Assembly (NCBI RefSeq): GCF_000220395.1
Contig: NW_004086424.1
Location: forward strand, 1-47,753
Reading direction: 5' to 3'
DNA: 47,753 nt
DNA from: Ichthyophthirius multifiliis
Taxonomy: Eukaryota > Ciliophora > Oligohymenophorea > Hymenostomatida
How positions within the stretch are numbered: the first letter of the stretch is position 1; each line of letters starts with the position of its first letter. The notes under the pieces were generated by a model. That model was given only the letters and a program-made list of their open reading frames with translations. It was not told where the DNA came from and ran no database searches. The position numbers and the translations under genes were made by a program. Positions 24,562 to 38,398 of this stretch are shown one piece after another.

Positions 24562-25267
24562 AAATTTTTCTTTTAATATTGACTAATTTGTGTAAATTAT
24601 TAATAATATTTTTGTAAAATTTAAATTATAATATATATAATTATATTAATTTTTTTTATATAATATATATTTTTAATTTTATAATAATAATATTTATATT
24701 AATTATAATATAGTTTATAATAATATTTCTAAATAAAATTTAAAAATAAAAAATTTAAATAACCAAAGATACTTGTCTCGTCTTAATTTAGATAATCTTT
24801 ATATAAAATCTAGTCATTTTAAAAAAATTAAATAATTTAAATTTATATATAGTAATAATTGAAAAAAATATATATAATATTTGATAATTTAAATAAAAAA
24901 ATTATATTATTTTTAAAATATGTAAAAAAATTACAATTTTTTATATTTTATAAAATATTATAATAAATTTATATTTTATTAAAAATAACATTGTAAATTA
25001 AAAGTTAATAATGATACAAAGATAATAATAATATATAAAAATAATATAAAATTTATTCCAAGTAGATATATTTTCAAAAAAATTAAAAAATTTTAAATGA
25101 TTAATAAAATATTATCTATTAAATATAAAGTAATAAAAAAATTTTAATAATAATATATATATAACATTCAAAATAAAATAAAAAAAAAATAATAGTTATA
25201 ATAAAAAATAATAAAAAAATAATAATAATAGAAATAAAAATAAAAAAATAATAATAATAAAAATAAT

Positions 25268-25298
<31 letters not shown>

Positions 25299-28200
25299 AT
25301 ATTATAAATAATAATAAAAGCAATAATAATAATAATAATGTTTATTTAAATAAAATTAAAATATATATTAAATTTTTATAATAGTTTTTATATTTTTATA
25401 TATATTTTATAGTATTAATTATTTGTATAATAAATTATAGTTTTTTTATTTATAATAATTTAATATATTAAAATTAAAAAATATTTATTATTAATTTATT
25501 ATTTAAAAAAAATTAAATTATTAATTTATTTTTAAGAATAATATATCTTAAATTTTTTAATAATTATTATAATTATAAATTTTTAAATATAAATTTTAAA
25601 TATTAATGATTTACTTATACTTTTTATTGTTAAGATTATTAATGTTATTATATATTATAGTTTAAATATATATACATACATACAATCTTTTTAATAATTT
25701 TAATTTAAAAATTTTTATAATTTTTTAATTCAAAAATTTATAATTTATTTAAATTTAAATATTTTTTAATTAATATAAATATATATTTATTTAATTTTTT
25801 TTTCAATTTTTTTTCTTTTTTACATTTTATACAGCCATAAATTATACAAAGATTTACATTTACATTTATTTATAAAATTTTTTAGGATAATAAAACATTA
25901 TTTATCACAATTTTAATTGATATATTTATATAATTATCTATAAAAATAATATATTATTGATATTGAAAAAAGCTTTTTTTTATATTTATTCTAAATTTTT
26001 ATAATTTCAATATATCTATATTTATTTATCAACCTTATATACATAATATTTTAACTTTTTTTTTTAATGTACATGTCTTAAATTCAATACAAAAATATAA
26101 AATATAATGTTGGTTTTTGCAGAAATTTCAGTTTTAATTTTATAATTTGATTTCGAGATTTTGAATTTATTTAAATATTTTTAAAGGATTTAAATTTTAA
26201 GTTTATTAATTTTTATACTTTCTAGATATGAATCAAATTAATATAAATTTTTAAATTATAATATTTAAATGTCTTATTTTGGTTTTATATTTCAACATTA
26301 TAATGGGGTTTTCTAAAAAATATTTTCATTTAAAGATAAATTATTGTTACTTTAATATTATATTAATTAATTTTTTATGTATTTTATTAACTGAAATAAT
26401 TACTATAATTACACTTTGTATTAAATTCTTATTCCACTAATATTATATCTTAATTTTAAATATTAATAACATTTATTATAATTATTATAAAAACATGGAA
26501 TTTTATATAATAACGTAAATATATAGTATTTCATTATTTAAAAGTGTTACTTATAATAAATGCACAAAAGATTAAATAAAGATTATTAATAAAAAATAAA
26601 AAAAGAATTTTATACATCTAAAAAATAAACTTTAAGATAATGGATTAGAAGAAATTTATTATTGTAATATATTTAATTAAAAAAATTGTTAATAGTATAT
26701 AAAATATAAATATAATTAAAATAAATAATTTGATAATATAAAAAATTAATTATATATATATATATATATATTTATATATAAATTTATATATATTCATATA
26801 TATTTATAAATATTTTAGAAATATTTATTTTTAAATATTTAGAATTTTTATTTTTAAGATAAATTAAAAATGCATTGAATTCATTATTTAAAAACTCATT
26901 AAATTAATTTGTATTTTTTTATTCATATTTTTTATAATTTTATATATTAATATATATTTTAATTTAAAAAAATATTATTTTTATTAATACAAATGCAAAT
27001 TAATAAAATCCTATATTTATAGTATTTTTATATATTATATTAGATTAAATATTTTATATTAGTATTTATTGTTTATTGTTTATATAAAATTTTAAATTTT
27101 AAAGATGTTATTTAATTATTTAAATGCTATTTTTTTTATTCAAATAAATGTAAAATAAATAAATAAACTATAATATTTTAAATAAAAAATAAATAAAATA
27201 ATTTTATAAAAAATTTTCTTTGTATCTATATTTATAATTTTATAATTTTAAATTTATTAAAAAAAATTTAATAATAAAAATAATAAAATTTACAATATAA
27301 TATAATATAAATTGATTTAAACATATACTTTAATAATAATTTTATATCTTTTAAATTTATTTTTAATAAAAATATTAATATAAATTTTTTATTTTTACTT
27401 ATAATTATAAAAATATATAATATATTTTTAATATTATTAATAAAAGCTAAATATATTAATAAAAGCTAAATATATTATGTATTTTTACAAAGACTTATTA
27501 TTTATCTTTAATATATGAATATTATTCATCTTATATATTTTAAATGGTATTAATAATTAAAAATTATTTAAAAAAAATATATATATTATAATAAGCATAT
27601 AAATTATATTTATATATAAATTATTTTATAAAAAAAATTGACACTAAAAATTATAAATATCCTCTATTATTTATTTTTATATATTTTTAAATAATTTATA
27701 TTTAATTTTTTTTTACACGATTCTCAATTCTTTTTTATTAACATATAAAAGATTATGTCTATATATATATTTTTTTTATAATATTAAATGCTTAGTGGAT
27801 AAAATTATAGTATATATAAAAGTTACAAACATAAAACTTTATATTTTAATTTCTTTTATTAATTAAAGAATGTTAAATATATTTTTATATATTGGATTGG
27901 CCTTAATAAAATTGTTAATTTTAATAAATTAAATAAAATATATATTTATATTTTTTAAAAGTTATTATTTTTTTTTTTCAATAAAACTTTATTTTTAATT
28001 ACTTTTTTTATCAAAAAAATTTTGTTTATAATAAATAAATAAAGACATTTAAATATTATTTTTCAACCAATTTAATATATAAAAATAATAAGTTAATTAT
28101 ATTTCTTATATATATATTTCCTATTTTTTTGTTTTTATAAATTTTTCAAATTAAAAAATTCTGAATAAACACTATAGTTAGACAAATAAAAGTTATAATA

Positions 28201-28663
28201 TCTATTATTTTGAATTTATAAATAAAAAATTATTTATAAATACTAAAATATATAGTTATTTTTGTATAAAATAATAATGAATAAAATATGTTTTTTTTTT
28301 TTTTTTTAATATATTAAATTATCATAATTTAATAATCCCCTTTATAATTAAAATATAGTAAAAAAAAAAATTAAATATATATATATATTTAAATATATTA
28401 TAAAAAAAAAATATATATATATATTTAAATATAATAATAAAATAAAAAAAAATTATATATATATTTGATTGGATATAAGTAGATATTTAATATATATAAT
28501 TAATAAAGCATCTATATTTTTCTTTTATCTAATTAATGTAAATAAATTATCTAATAAACATATATATTTATTTTTTTAATCACAAATATTTATTTATTTA
28601 TTCATAAAATTTATTTATTATATATAAACATTTATTTATCAATTCTTAAAAATAAAAAAAAAA
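24562..28663. other. 4.1-kb A/T desert
   Basis: No supportable gene or RNA. Holds (AAT)n-type repeats at about 25195-25340, a TA tract near 26750-26770 and long A/T-only stretches. The slightly richer patch at 26080-26330 has no stable reading frame. Confidence 0.6.
25195..25340. repeat. (AAT)n / (ATA)n imperfect trinucleotide repeat
   Basis: About 145 bp of imperfect AAT units interrupted by A-runs, in the centre of the desert. Reads as simple-sequence expansion. Confidence 0.8.
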
Positions 28664-30447
28664 ATGTAAAAAGTTTAATTATAATCTTTAAACAATATTC
28701 TATATGGTTTTTCAGATAAAGCAATTGAAATTAAAAACAATATTCATATAATTCATGAAAACTAATCAGAAACAAATAAAAAAGAAGAATCCTTAACAAA
28801 TTAATCACTGTTATAAAATATAAATAAATAAAAATCTGAAGAAGATCTTAATAATAAAGAACTTTATGATAGAATTATTAAATTAGACAATGTTGATTTA
28901 TCAGATTAGGAACATGCAAACGTTATTTATTTAATTTTTTTGTTTAATTAAAAAAAAAATTTATATATTTAGGTTGCTTTATAAATTATAAAAAAACAGT
29001 AAAAACTAAGGAAGAATTATAATATTTAAAAAAAGCTATATAAGGATTAAGCTTATTTGTATAAAACAAAGAATTGTTTGAAGATAATTAAATAAATTTC
29101 AAATTATTTTAACATATAAAATATTAATATTTTCCTAAAAACTAAACTATTTTTAATATTGGTAAACTTACACAAATCATTATTAAAAATAAATATATTT
29201 TTAATATATATATAAAGGTGAATTAGGTTATAACTATTATATTATTTTAAAAGGATAAGTTTATTGTTTAATACCTGATTCTAATTATAATAAAAGAACA
29301 GAAGAAAAATAAAACAATTCTACTGCAATAAAATCTAATCATGTAATAGATTCTCCATCTAAATTTCCTTAACTTAAGTTATAAAAATTATATATTCATA
29401 TTTAATAAAAACTTATATATTTATATAAAAAAAAAACAAAAAGATAAAATAATTGCTAAATTAATTAAGAAGACCAAAATTAGATCTTAAAAAGAATGTT
29501 TCCAAATTTAAATGTAGCGAAAATATACAATCCTGGAGAAGCATTTGGTGAAATAGCATTGCTTACTAATTCTACAAGGTCTTTTTTATAAAATAATAAT
29601 AAAAATATTTATAAAATAAAAAAGAACGGCTACTATGATGTGTAAAGAAAATACACATTTAATAACTTTAAATAAAGAAGGTTTTGATAATCTTTTAGGC
29701 TTTTATAAAGAAAAGGTTACAAGAAATCGTCTTGAATTTTTAAAATAATTTTGCTTTTTTCGAAACATTTATCCCTCTAAGTTAATGTCTATTTATTTAT
29801 CTATGAAAGTAAGTAAATATGATAGAAATACTATTTTTTATAAAGAAGGAGATGAATGTAATGAAATTTATTTCGTTAAATCGGGAGAAGTGTAAATTTC
29901 GAAAATTATTGATGAGGAAAATAGTTAAAAATAATAGAAATATGATTAATAAAATGAAGTAAAGTTTTTTAAATCAAATTTAAATAAAAGTAAAAAAAGA
30001 ATTTAACTATCAATTATAGGTGAAAATTAATATTTTGGACATGAAAATATTATATAATAAGATACTATTAGGTAAACAAAAGCAACCTAAATTTCAATAT
30101 CAGCTGATATATATTCTATTGATATATCAGTATAATTATATTTTATATTTATATTAAATTATATAATACATATAAATATAATAGAAATTGAAAGATAATT
30201 TGAAGTTAAACAATATGCTCGATATTTTTATAAAAGATTGCGTTATTAAAGTAGAATGGCTTTAAAGTAGAGAAAATAAATTAAAATAATAATAATAAAT
30301 ATAACTATAATATTAATAATAATCTAGACTATAAACAAACAGTAATACTTTTAGAAAATAAAATACTAATAATAATTAATAATATATAAATAATACTTCT
30401 TTAAATAATGATTTATCTCCAATTAAACCATGTTATTATAATAAATA

Positions 30448-30485
<38 letters not shown>

Positions 30486-30945
30486 ATATTTATTATTAAA
30501 TTCATTTTATTATGAATTAAAAGATTTAAAAAAATAGTCTTAAAGTAAATTTATATTATCTCAAAAAAAAGACACAGTTCTTAATATTTTAATAATGATC
30601 ATATTAATGATAGTGTTTAAGGCTTTAAATAATTATTTAAAAAATTTAAAATTGATTGTATTATAAGAAACTAAAATGAAAAGTATATTTTTGATAGAAT
30701 TTTATATAAATAAAAATAATCTAATTAACATAGTCTTCATAAAAATAATAATCCAATACAAAAAGAAAAAATTAATCGCTTTAATTATATATAAATAATT
30801 AAATATAAATCAAAAAATAAAAAGAAGAAATATTAAATTTTCAGCCTTTAGTACAAAATCGTATAACTTCGATTATAAGAAATTGCATTTTGTAATAAAA
30901 AAAATAAGATAAAGTAAGCAACTTTTCTAAAATTAATAAAAATGA
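28664..30945 (+). CDS. Protein with two cyclic-nucleotide-binding domains (A)
   Basis: Exons: 28664-28921, 28973-29161, 29218-29578, 29625-30129, 30185-30431, and 30524 onward. The first domain begins around KAIQGLSLF and YFPKNQTIFNIG, continues after the intron with YNYYIILKGQVYCLIP, and has the phosphate-binding cassette FGEIALLTNSTRTATM with its conserved Glu and Arg. A second, more divergent domain follows (YDRNTIFYKEGDECNEIYF, VKSGEVQIS) and lacks a recognisable cassette. No kinase or channel segment is present, so it resembles regulatory-subunit-like or stand-alone ciliate cNMP-binding proteins. The frame steps by -1 at A-runs 28990-28996, 30563-30570 and 30822-30827. The 3' end is uncertain: it could stop at the TGA 30943-30945 or extend to about 31140. 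Confidence 0.78.
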
Positions 30946-31459
30946 TAATATATTAATTAAAAAAAAAAATATAATTAATTTAACATTATGTATAAATTTA
31001 TTATAATTAAATATATAATATTGTATTTTCATAATATATTTAATTTATATATAAAAATAAATAATTAGTTAATTTTTTAAAGAAATGGAATATAAAATAA
31101 AGTAATTCTTTATATATTTTAATAAATATTATAAATGAATATTTATTAAATTAAATATATAACTATATTGATATTTATGTATTAATTTTTATTTATAAAA
31201 TAATAAAATATATTATTAATTTCAATTAAAATAATTTTAAAAATATCTATATATATATATATATAAATAAATAAATTTATATAGATATAAAAATTAAAAA
31301 ATATGTATATATATGAAAATACATATATATATATATATATATATTTACATATATTATTTATTTTCTTTTAATACTCATAAATATTAAATTATTATAATAT
31401 ATTATTATAAATATGTAATAATACTTATTATTATAAAATTAAAAAAAAAAAAAAATATT
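30946..31459. other. A/T-rich intergenic
   Basis: Possible 3' extension of the cNMP-binding gene, then TA-rich sequence. No other gene is seen. Confidence 0.5.
31441..31455 (-). terminator. RNA polymerase III terminator of the tRNA
   Basis: Fifteen A on the plus strand give a T15 run on the tRNA's sense strand, starting six bases after the tRNA's discriminator base. Confidence 0.8.
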
Positions 31460-31539
31460 TGATGAAGGCGAGGTTCGAACTCGCGCCCTTTCGGAATAGA
31501 GCCTTAATCTACCGCCTTGGACCGCTCGGCCACTCCATC
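31460..31539 (-). tRNA. tRNA-Leu (anticodon AAG)
   Basis: Folds as a class II tRNA. Acceptor GATGGAG pairs with CTTCATC (one G-T); a D-arm with GGCCGAGCGG follows. The anticodon stem GTAGA/TCTAT encloses the loop TTAAGGC with anticodon AAG. A variable arm is present, and the T-arm is GCGAG-TTCGAAC-CTCGC. The discriminator base is A and no CCA is encoded, as expected for a nuclear eukaryotic Leu tRNA. No intron. It is the only strongly G/C-rich island in the surrounding 2 kb. Confidence 0.95.
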
Positions 31540-32842
31540 TTTTTTATGTAATTGTTGTTATAAAATTAAAATAGATAATATTAATATAATATTTAAAAAA
31601 AAAAAAAAAACATTTAATATTATTAATTATAAACTTAAAAATATATTTGTAATTTATATAAAAAAATATATTAATATTAATTTATAATTTTTAATAAATT
31701 TAAAAGTATAAATTAAAAATATTTTTTTTTATTTATTTTAAGATATTTAATAAAAAAATATATATTATTAAAATCTTTATTTCAATATAAATAATTATTT
31801 AAAAAAAATTATTATTATTATTTTTAAAGAATATTTTATATTTAAAAGTTTATTTAAATAGATATAAAATTATTAATTAAATTTAATAAAAATAAATATT
31901 AACAAAATAATCATATTTTATATTCTATAAAAAAATATAAAAATTAAATAAAATATAATTATATATATATATATATATATATGTTTATAAATCTATATTT
32001 ATATATATATTATATACTTAATATATTTTATTACAATCTTTGACGTATTATTATAAGTAATTAGTATATAATATCTATTTTATTTTTATTATTCAATTTT
32101 TATTATAATCTATATAACCTTTGTTTTTTTATAAAGTGCTTTTTTAAATCTCTAAAATATTATTTTTTTTATAATTATTTAAATTTGATATATTATATAT
32201 TTTTATATAATTTATTTTTTTATTTAAAAATTGAAAATTTTTATAAATATTATTAAATAAGCTATATATTTCTATTATTAGGTGTACATGTTTCAAAAAT
32301 TAATAAAATAAATATTCATAATTTACAAATTTTATTAATTAATTATTTTCTTGTTATTATAAAAAATATCAACAAAATTTTTAATATAATTTTCTTTTTT
32401 AAAACTGAAAAAAATATGTCATTTTTATCACTAATGAGTGTATATTTAAAATAATATTAATACTTTCAATAATTATTTATTAATGGATAAGATAAGAATA
32501 TAAATTATATAAGATATAAAATTAAAATTTTATTAGTATATTAAGAATATATTATATTATATGTTTATTTTATAAATATATTTTTCTATTTTCTTTTTTA
32601 TGTTTTTTTTATTTAATTTATTTTAATAAAAATAGATAAATAATTAAAAAAATATAAAAATTAATTAATATTTAAATTTAAATAAATATAAATATATTTA
32701 TATAATATATATATTTATATATATATGTATATATATATTTATATTTTATATATATATAACTATATTTTATTAATCATTAAATATTATTTTTAATAAATAA
32801 ATAGGAAATTGTAGCATTAATTTATTTATATTCATATAAATA
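31540..32842. other. A/T-rich intergenic
   Basis: 1.3 kb of A/T sequence with TA blocks near 31960-31982 and 32700-32757. No gene is seen. Confidence 0.6.
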
Positions 32843-34014
32843 TCATTCAAAAAATGGATAATCAATATATCCGATTTCTCCTTCGCTATAATAAGTTTTT
32901 TAATCGTAATTATTATTAACTTATAATCCTTTTTAAAACCTAAAAGGTAAATCAGGGTTACTTATAGCTAATCTTCCAAAGCTAATCATATCACAATTTC
33001 CTTCTTTTAACTTATCTAATCCACTCTAATATTCAAAGCCTTCATTATCAATAATAATTCCTTTAAACAAATGTCTAAATTGTTTAGCACAATCTGGTAT
33101 TTATTCTTTTCCATCATTAGGATAATTAGATTTGACCATTACCTTTTCAACTTCTCGTAATTCAATAAATCCAATATTCCTTTTATCTAATTCTTAAATT
33201 AAATAACTGAATGTTTTTATAGGATCATTATCATACATATCATTAAATCTACTTACTGGGGATATTTTAATTCCTATTCTTTTACTATTTCCATATACTT
33301 CAATAAGTGCATCTATAATTTCTAAACAAAATCTACATTTGTTTTCAACACTACCTCCATATTCATCGTTTCTATTTTTTTTTATTTTTTTAATAAAAAA
33401 TATATTTATATATATATCTACCTTTAATTAGAAGAATCTCTTAAAAATTAATCAACTAAATATCCATTAGCTCCGTGTAATTATATACCATCGAATCCAG
33501 CTTATTTACAATATATAGCTCCTTATTTAAATTCTTCAATTACTTCTTTTATTTATTATTTTGTCATTTCATGAGGAACTTTATAATATTCATTATTTGC
33601 TCTTCTGTTTATAAGCTTAATTCCAATAGGAGAAGGTCCATATGTTATCCCACTTTTATTAATTAAAGGATCACTTGCCCTTCCTCCGTGCCATATTTAC
33701 ATAAAAATTAAAGAGTCTCCTTAATGTACTTTATCGACTATTTTTTTCCAACCATCAGCTTATTCTTATGTAAAAATACCAGGACCTCTTTCAAAGCAAT
33801 GCCCAATTTTAGAAACTGTAGCACAGTCAGTTAATATCATTCCAAATTATGTCCTTTAAGAGTAATATTCAGCCATTAAATCAGTTGGAATTAATGTTTT
33901 TGGGTCTGCACGTTCTCTTGTTAGTGCAGCCATACATATTCTGTTTTTGATTTATAGGTCTCCCATATTTAATTTTTGAAAATATGAAATTTCGTTATTT
34001 GGTTAATTTTGCAT
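32843..34014 (-). CDS. Old Yellow Enzyme family NAD(P)H:flavin oxidoreductase
   Basis: FMN-binding TIM-barrel enzyme of 373 residues, the usual family length, in two exons: 33422-34014 and 32843-33371 (51-base intron with phase-correct Arg codon across the join). Family landmarks occur in order: NRICMAALTRERAD, MQIWHGGRASDP, the substrate-site HGANGYLVDQFL, then NDEYGGSVENKCRF, FIELRE and finally the FMN-phosphate region MISFGRLAISNPDL with YPFF at the end. The His/Asn pair of HGAN matches the OYE anion-binding pair. OYEs reduce activated C=C bonds of enones and oxylipins; the physiological substrate is unknown. The start ATG 34012-34014 follows an A-rich leader. The frame is intact throughout. 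Confidence 0.95.
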
Positions 34015-34219
34015 TTTTTTTTTATTTGAATTTATTTTTTAGTAGTTTTTTTTAAAGATATTTTTTTTTTTTTTTTCAAAATTTTTAATTTGTATGATAT
34101 TTTTTTTATTATATTAAAAGCAGATTAGTAAAAAAAAAAAAAAAAATTTTTTTTTAATAAAAATAAAAGTAAATATTTTAAGTAATTTCATTTAAACGAA
34201 TATACATATATTTATATTT
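34015..34219. other. Intergenic with T-run/A-run switch
   Basis: Upstream flank of the OYE gene: several T-runs, then about 18 A followed directly by about 9 T near 34130-34155. No gene is seen. Confidence 0.55.
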
Positions 34220-35075
34220 TCAAATTAATAAAGTCTATGGCTAAACATCTTAAGATTTAATAATCGGAATTTAACTTTATAAAACTTAAGTTTAAAGTTA
34301 AGGATAAATATAACCTTATTAATAAACAGGCTACAACACGTTTTATCTATAAGTGTTTTAAATTTATACACTCTAACTTGGATGAATAATATTTTAGTTT
34401 ATTAAAGGCATAGTTGAATATTTTTATTAAAATTACCCTGATTAAACTATAACAGGGGTTAGACTAGTTTGCAAATTAGAAACTTATACAGGTTAAATAG
34501 TTTATATAGCAAGTTATTTAGGCTAAATAGTTTATTAAACTGGTTAAGTAATATATTATGATATAATAGGGTTTGGAGTAAGTGAATACATCTAATATTT
34601 ATTACTTTATTCATTTTTATTCTATTCTTTTATTGAATTCTAAGTAATTGATAATTGGTTACTTGCTTATAATTTTTCATTATTATAAATTTAAAGAGTG
34701 TTTATAAGTTATTAATTTTAAATTTTCAATTATTGGTTTTCCCTAAAAATTTATTCTTAATGGATACTATTTAACTATGTTTTTTTAGGTGAATGGGCAT
34801 TAAATAAATATTAGTTTTAATTTGTTTCCATTGTAACTTAATAATTGACAGGTCTAGCCATTATCATTTTAAATTATTCGAAAGTAATTACTTTATTTTA
34901 TGACAGAGCCCTAATAAGTAAAAAATCATATTATTATTCGGTTAATACAGATGAGAAATTGTAATAATATTAGCTAAGTTATTCATAATCTATTGCTTTT
35001 CGTTTTTTTAAATCAATTTCATTAAAAGCTTATAATATTGTAAATCCATGATAATGTAGATTATCCTTTTTTTTT

Positions 35076-35107
<32 letters not shown>

Positions 35108-35634
35108 TTATTTATTATTGCTTATATTTATATAACCTTATATATTAAGGAGTATTTTAAAACATCATAATTTATTAAGAAAATACTTTCTATAGCATAT
35201 TAACATCTTTTTGATAAATTATATTAATAAGTACCTTTATTTTCGTTTTAAATGATTGTTTTTACTGTTGTTAAATCTTATCCTAACATCCTTATGAATG
35301 CAGATAAATTAAATTAATTTTCGTTATCGTTGTTAAATCTTTATAATAATTAATGAGCTTATTCATAAGTAGAAGTTTCGTTATATTACTTTAAAAAATT
35401 TAGAAGAGCTTCTACGGTTAATATTTAATTATGAGTAGGTGATGATGACATACAGGAATACCATTTTTTAGATTCTTCTCTTTTTATATTTATAGAATAT
35501 AAGTTTATGAAATATTCGAATGCTTAATCTATGAAAAATTCCGAATAACTTTTTAAATTTTCCTAGTGAATATGAATTTATTAGGCAGCACTTATTTCAG
35601 AATTTAGAATATCTATGACTTGCTTTTGTTTCAT
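34220..35634 (-). CDS. EF-hand-like protein with Gln/Pro-rich C-terminal tail
   Basis: Two exons, 35137-35634 and 34220-35065, giving 447 residues with consistent phase. The N-terminal half contains helix-loop-helix segments reminiscent of EF-hands: TVEALLNFLKQYNE...RFNNDNENQFNLSAF and, after the intron, AFNEIDLKKRKAIDYEQLSQYY, then NKVITFEQFKMIM. The loops keep only some Ca-ligand positions, so calcium binding is uncertain. A short coiled segment (FRENQQLKIQNQQL) leads into a tail of about 140 residues rich in Gln, Pro, Ile, Tyr and Val, with repeated QPVQ, IQP, LQP and TP motifs and few charges. The tail resembles prion-like or adhesive low-complexity regions and is encoded mostly by TAA/TAG Gln codons. 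It is easily missed, because a plus-strand frame is also open across it. Confidence 0.82.
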
Positions 35635-35819
35635 TTTTTTATTTTCTTTTTTTTACTATTTTATATTTTACTTTCTTTTTTTTTTTAAGTTATATTTTTA
35701 TTAATTTTTTGCTCTTTTATAAAATATATAAATAAAAAAAAATATTTATATATATAATTTTTTTGTTTTTTATAAATTTTAATTTTTTTTTTTTTAAAAA
35801 AAAAAATAATAATAATAAA
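35635..35819. other. Intergenic with T/A tracts
   Basis: T-rich then a T12/A11 switch near 35786-35808. No gene is seen. Confidence 0.5.
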
Positions 35820-36272
35820 TCAAATAAAAATAATAAAACATATAGTTGTACATACAAATAAAAAATATATATAGTTTTGATTTTCTAAAACATTATTCAC
35901 AAACAAATCGTTTTTTATTAATTATTTTTTATTTTAATTAAATCTTATTTATTTTAATTAAAAAACAATATTATTTTCTGGGGTATTTTCTGGAATACTT
36001 TCTTCTGTTTCACTTTAATTACTATTTTACAAAGAAATTTCATCTGAATTAATTTAATTTTGATCTATATATTAATAATTGGAATTAGACAAAAGATCTT
36101 TTTAAATCTAATTATTAATTAAATTATTTTATAACTATTCTGTTTCCTTTTCAATATTTTCAACATAAACTATGCTAGGTTCATTTTCTTTCGAAGTCGT
36201 AAATTGGCTTTGTGTGTTCTAAACTACTTCATATTCTAATGATTCAAGTGATTTTTATTAATTTTCTGACAT
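35820..36272 (-). CDS. Small acidic tail-anchored membrane protein
   Basis: One intact frame of 151 codons, ATG 36270-36272 to TGA 35820-35822. The first 120 or so residues are acidic, Asn/Gln/Glu/Ser-rich and probably unstructured (SLESLEYEVVQNTQ, IEKETEQLQNN, ETEESIPENTPEN). A short basic patch precedes a single C-terminal hydrophobic stretch (IYFLFVCTTICFIIFI), which fits a tail-anchored topology with the N-terminus in the cytosol. I do not recognise a family; SNARE or Bcl-2 motifs are not seen. Confidence 0.65.
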
Positions 36273-37307
36273 TTTTTTATTTTTTGTATATTTTTATTTT
36301 TTTCTTATTATTAAAATAATTTATTTTTATAATAAATTCAGAATATAATCAATATACATATTATATAAAAAATAAAATAAAATAGATTTTTCGTAAATAA
36401 TATATTAAATTTATATATATATAAATATATGTATATATTATTTATTCAAATAAATAATTTATAAATTATAAATTTTTTAATTTATTATTCCTAGAGGTTA
36501 ATTAACATATTTATTTAATAAAAATTATCAATTTATATATTTTTTTAAAAAAAATATTATACTTTTAAAAATTAAATTATTATAATTACAATATATTATT
36601 ATTTTACAATTTTATAAAAGGTAAAAATAATATATAATATTGAAATGTAAAATGTTTTTAATAAAAATTTTCATAAATAATTAAATATTTTTACTTTATT
36701 TAAATAATTTTGTTTATATATTTTTATATTATTATATATTATTTATTTAATTAAATAATATAATTTGAATATTACTTTTTATAAACTATATATTGATATT
36801 TAAATTTTAAAAATAAATACTAAATTTTATATATTTTGAATTTTACTTTACAAAATTTTTTATATAAATTTATTTATATTTTATAAGAAGTTTAAACAAT
36901 TTAAGAAAACAGGAATAATTAAAAAATCATTATATATAATTTTTAGAATTAATAAAAAATATTTTTTTGAATTTATATTAGAAAAAAATTTAAATTAAAA
37001 ATAATAAATATAGTTGAAAAAATATTAAACATATATAAAAAAAATTGTAAACATAAATTAATTTTTTTAAAAAAAAAATTATAGAAAAAATATAATATTA
37101 TAGTATAAAAATGATGCTTTCAAAAATTATAAAATAAAATAATTAAATTGAATTATCTTTATAATTAATAAAAAAATAAAATTAAAAAAAATTTTTAAGA
37201 TAAAGTATAAATAATAAATAAAAAAATATTTATTATAATAATAAAAAAATAAATATATATAAATAAATAAAAATAAAAAATAAAAATGCTTATAATAATA
37301 AATTTAT

Positions 37308-37352
37308 ATTTATATTAATATTTATATTAATATTTATATTAATATTTATATC
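37308..37352. repeat. Tandem 12-bp repeat
   Basis: Almost four copies of a 12-bp unit (TTTATATTAATA in one phase) in A/T-rich intergenic DNA. Confidence 0.85.
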
Positions 37353-37969
37353 CTTAAACTAAAACAATTTAATTTATGAAAATTTTTATGATATTTTATT
37401 TATATATGTATATTTTATTTTTTTATTTAATTTTTAGATGTTAATATTACAAATAATTTTATTTATTTAATAAAATTATTTTTAATTATTTAAAAATTTT
37501 TTTTAATGATCATATAAATTTATAATATATATTTTTTTATATAATTTTATATATATACACATTTATTTTAAGAAATATTAGTTTTTTAAATTAAAAATTA
37601 AGTTATAATATTAATGTATATTTTTATCATATTCTATAATATATTTTTATTTTAGAATTAATAAATATAAAAAAATAATATATTTCCATAAAAATTTAAA
37701 ATATCTAGTTTTATATTATAGCTAATTTTAAAATTTATATAAATAAAATCATAAATAATAAAATTAATAGACTAAAATGTTATATAATAATAATATTTAG
37801 GTATCAATATATAATTATATTTAAGACTTCACTATTACAGTGATTTAATAAATAACAATGATAAATTTTAGTTTATAATAGAATTTATCTTACTAAATTA
37901 TAATAAGTATTTTTCTAAATTAAATAATACATATAAAGCATTTTTTTCTTTAAATTATTATTTTTTTTA

Positions 37970-38239
37970 TATTAGATAAAAATAGGATTTATTATAGGAA
38001 CATTAGAAGAATAATAAAATAACTTTCTAATTTTTAAAAATTTTAAAAATATTATTAAAAACAATATTCTTTTATTTTATACAAAATAATTTATATTAAT
38101 TTTTAAATAAAATGAATATGATAACTTGGAAATAACTTTTTATAAAAACATAAAAAATGGGTATAATATATTAAAACGATTTAAAAAATATTTTAAAACC
38201 TAATAATTAAACCAAAGAGATAATATACAGACAGATTGA
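37970..38239 (+). pseudogene. Possible exon or gene remnant
   Basis: About 80 codons are open (TGA at 38237-38239) with a mix of charged and hydrophobic residues (NEYDNLEITFYKNIKNGY, RFKKYFKTQQLNQRDNIQ) unlike neighbouring A/T noise. No start, partner exon or family is recognised. Confidence 0.25.
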
Positions 38240-38335
38240 AATAAATAAAAATATTAAAAAAAATATATTAATTATATTATGAATACTATTCAACTTAATA
38301 TGATTTATAAATTAATTAATATGAGAAAAATAAAT

Positions 38336-38394
<59 letters not shown>

Positions 38395-38398
38395 TTTT

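Larger units (their letters stand above)
36273..38398. other. A/T desert with one possible gene remnant
   Basis: 2.1 kb without a convincing gene. A 12-bp tandem unit occurs at 37308-37352, a possible remnant frame at 37970-38239, and a TA tract at 38352-38391 abuts the end of the next gene. Confidence 0.55.

Noticed and set aside
34236-34860. Plus-strand open frame of about 200 codons
   Set aside because: With the ciliate code it has no TGA, but the minus strand is open over the whole interval, joins by a phase-correct intron to an EF-hand-like exon and has natural composition. The plus frame is a mirror of Gln-rich coding.
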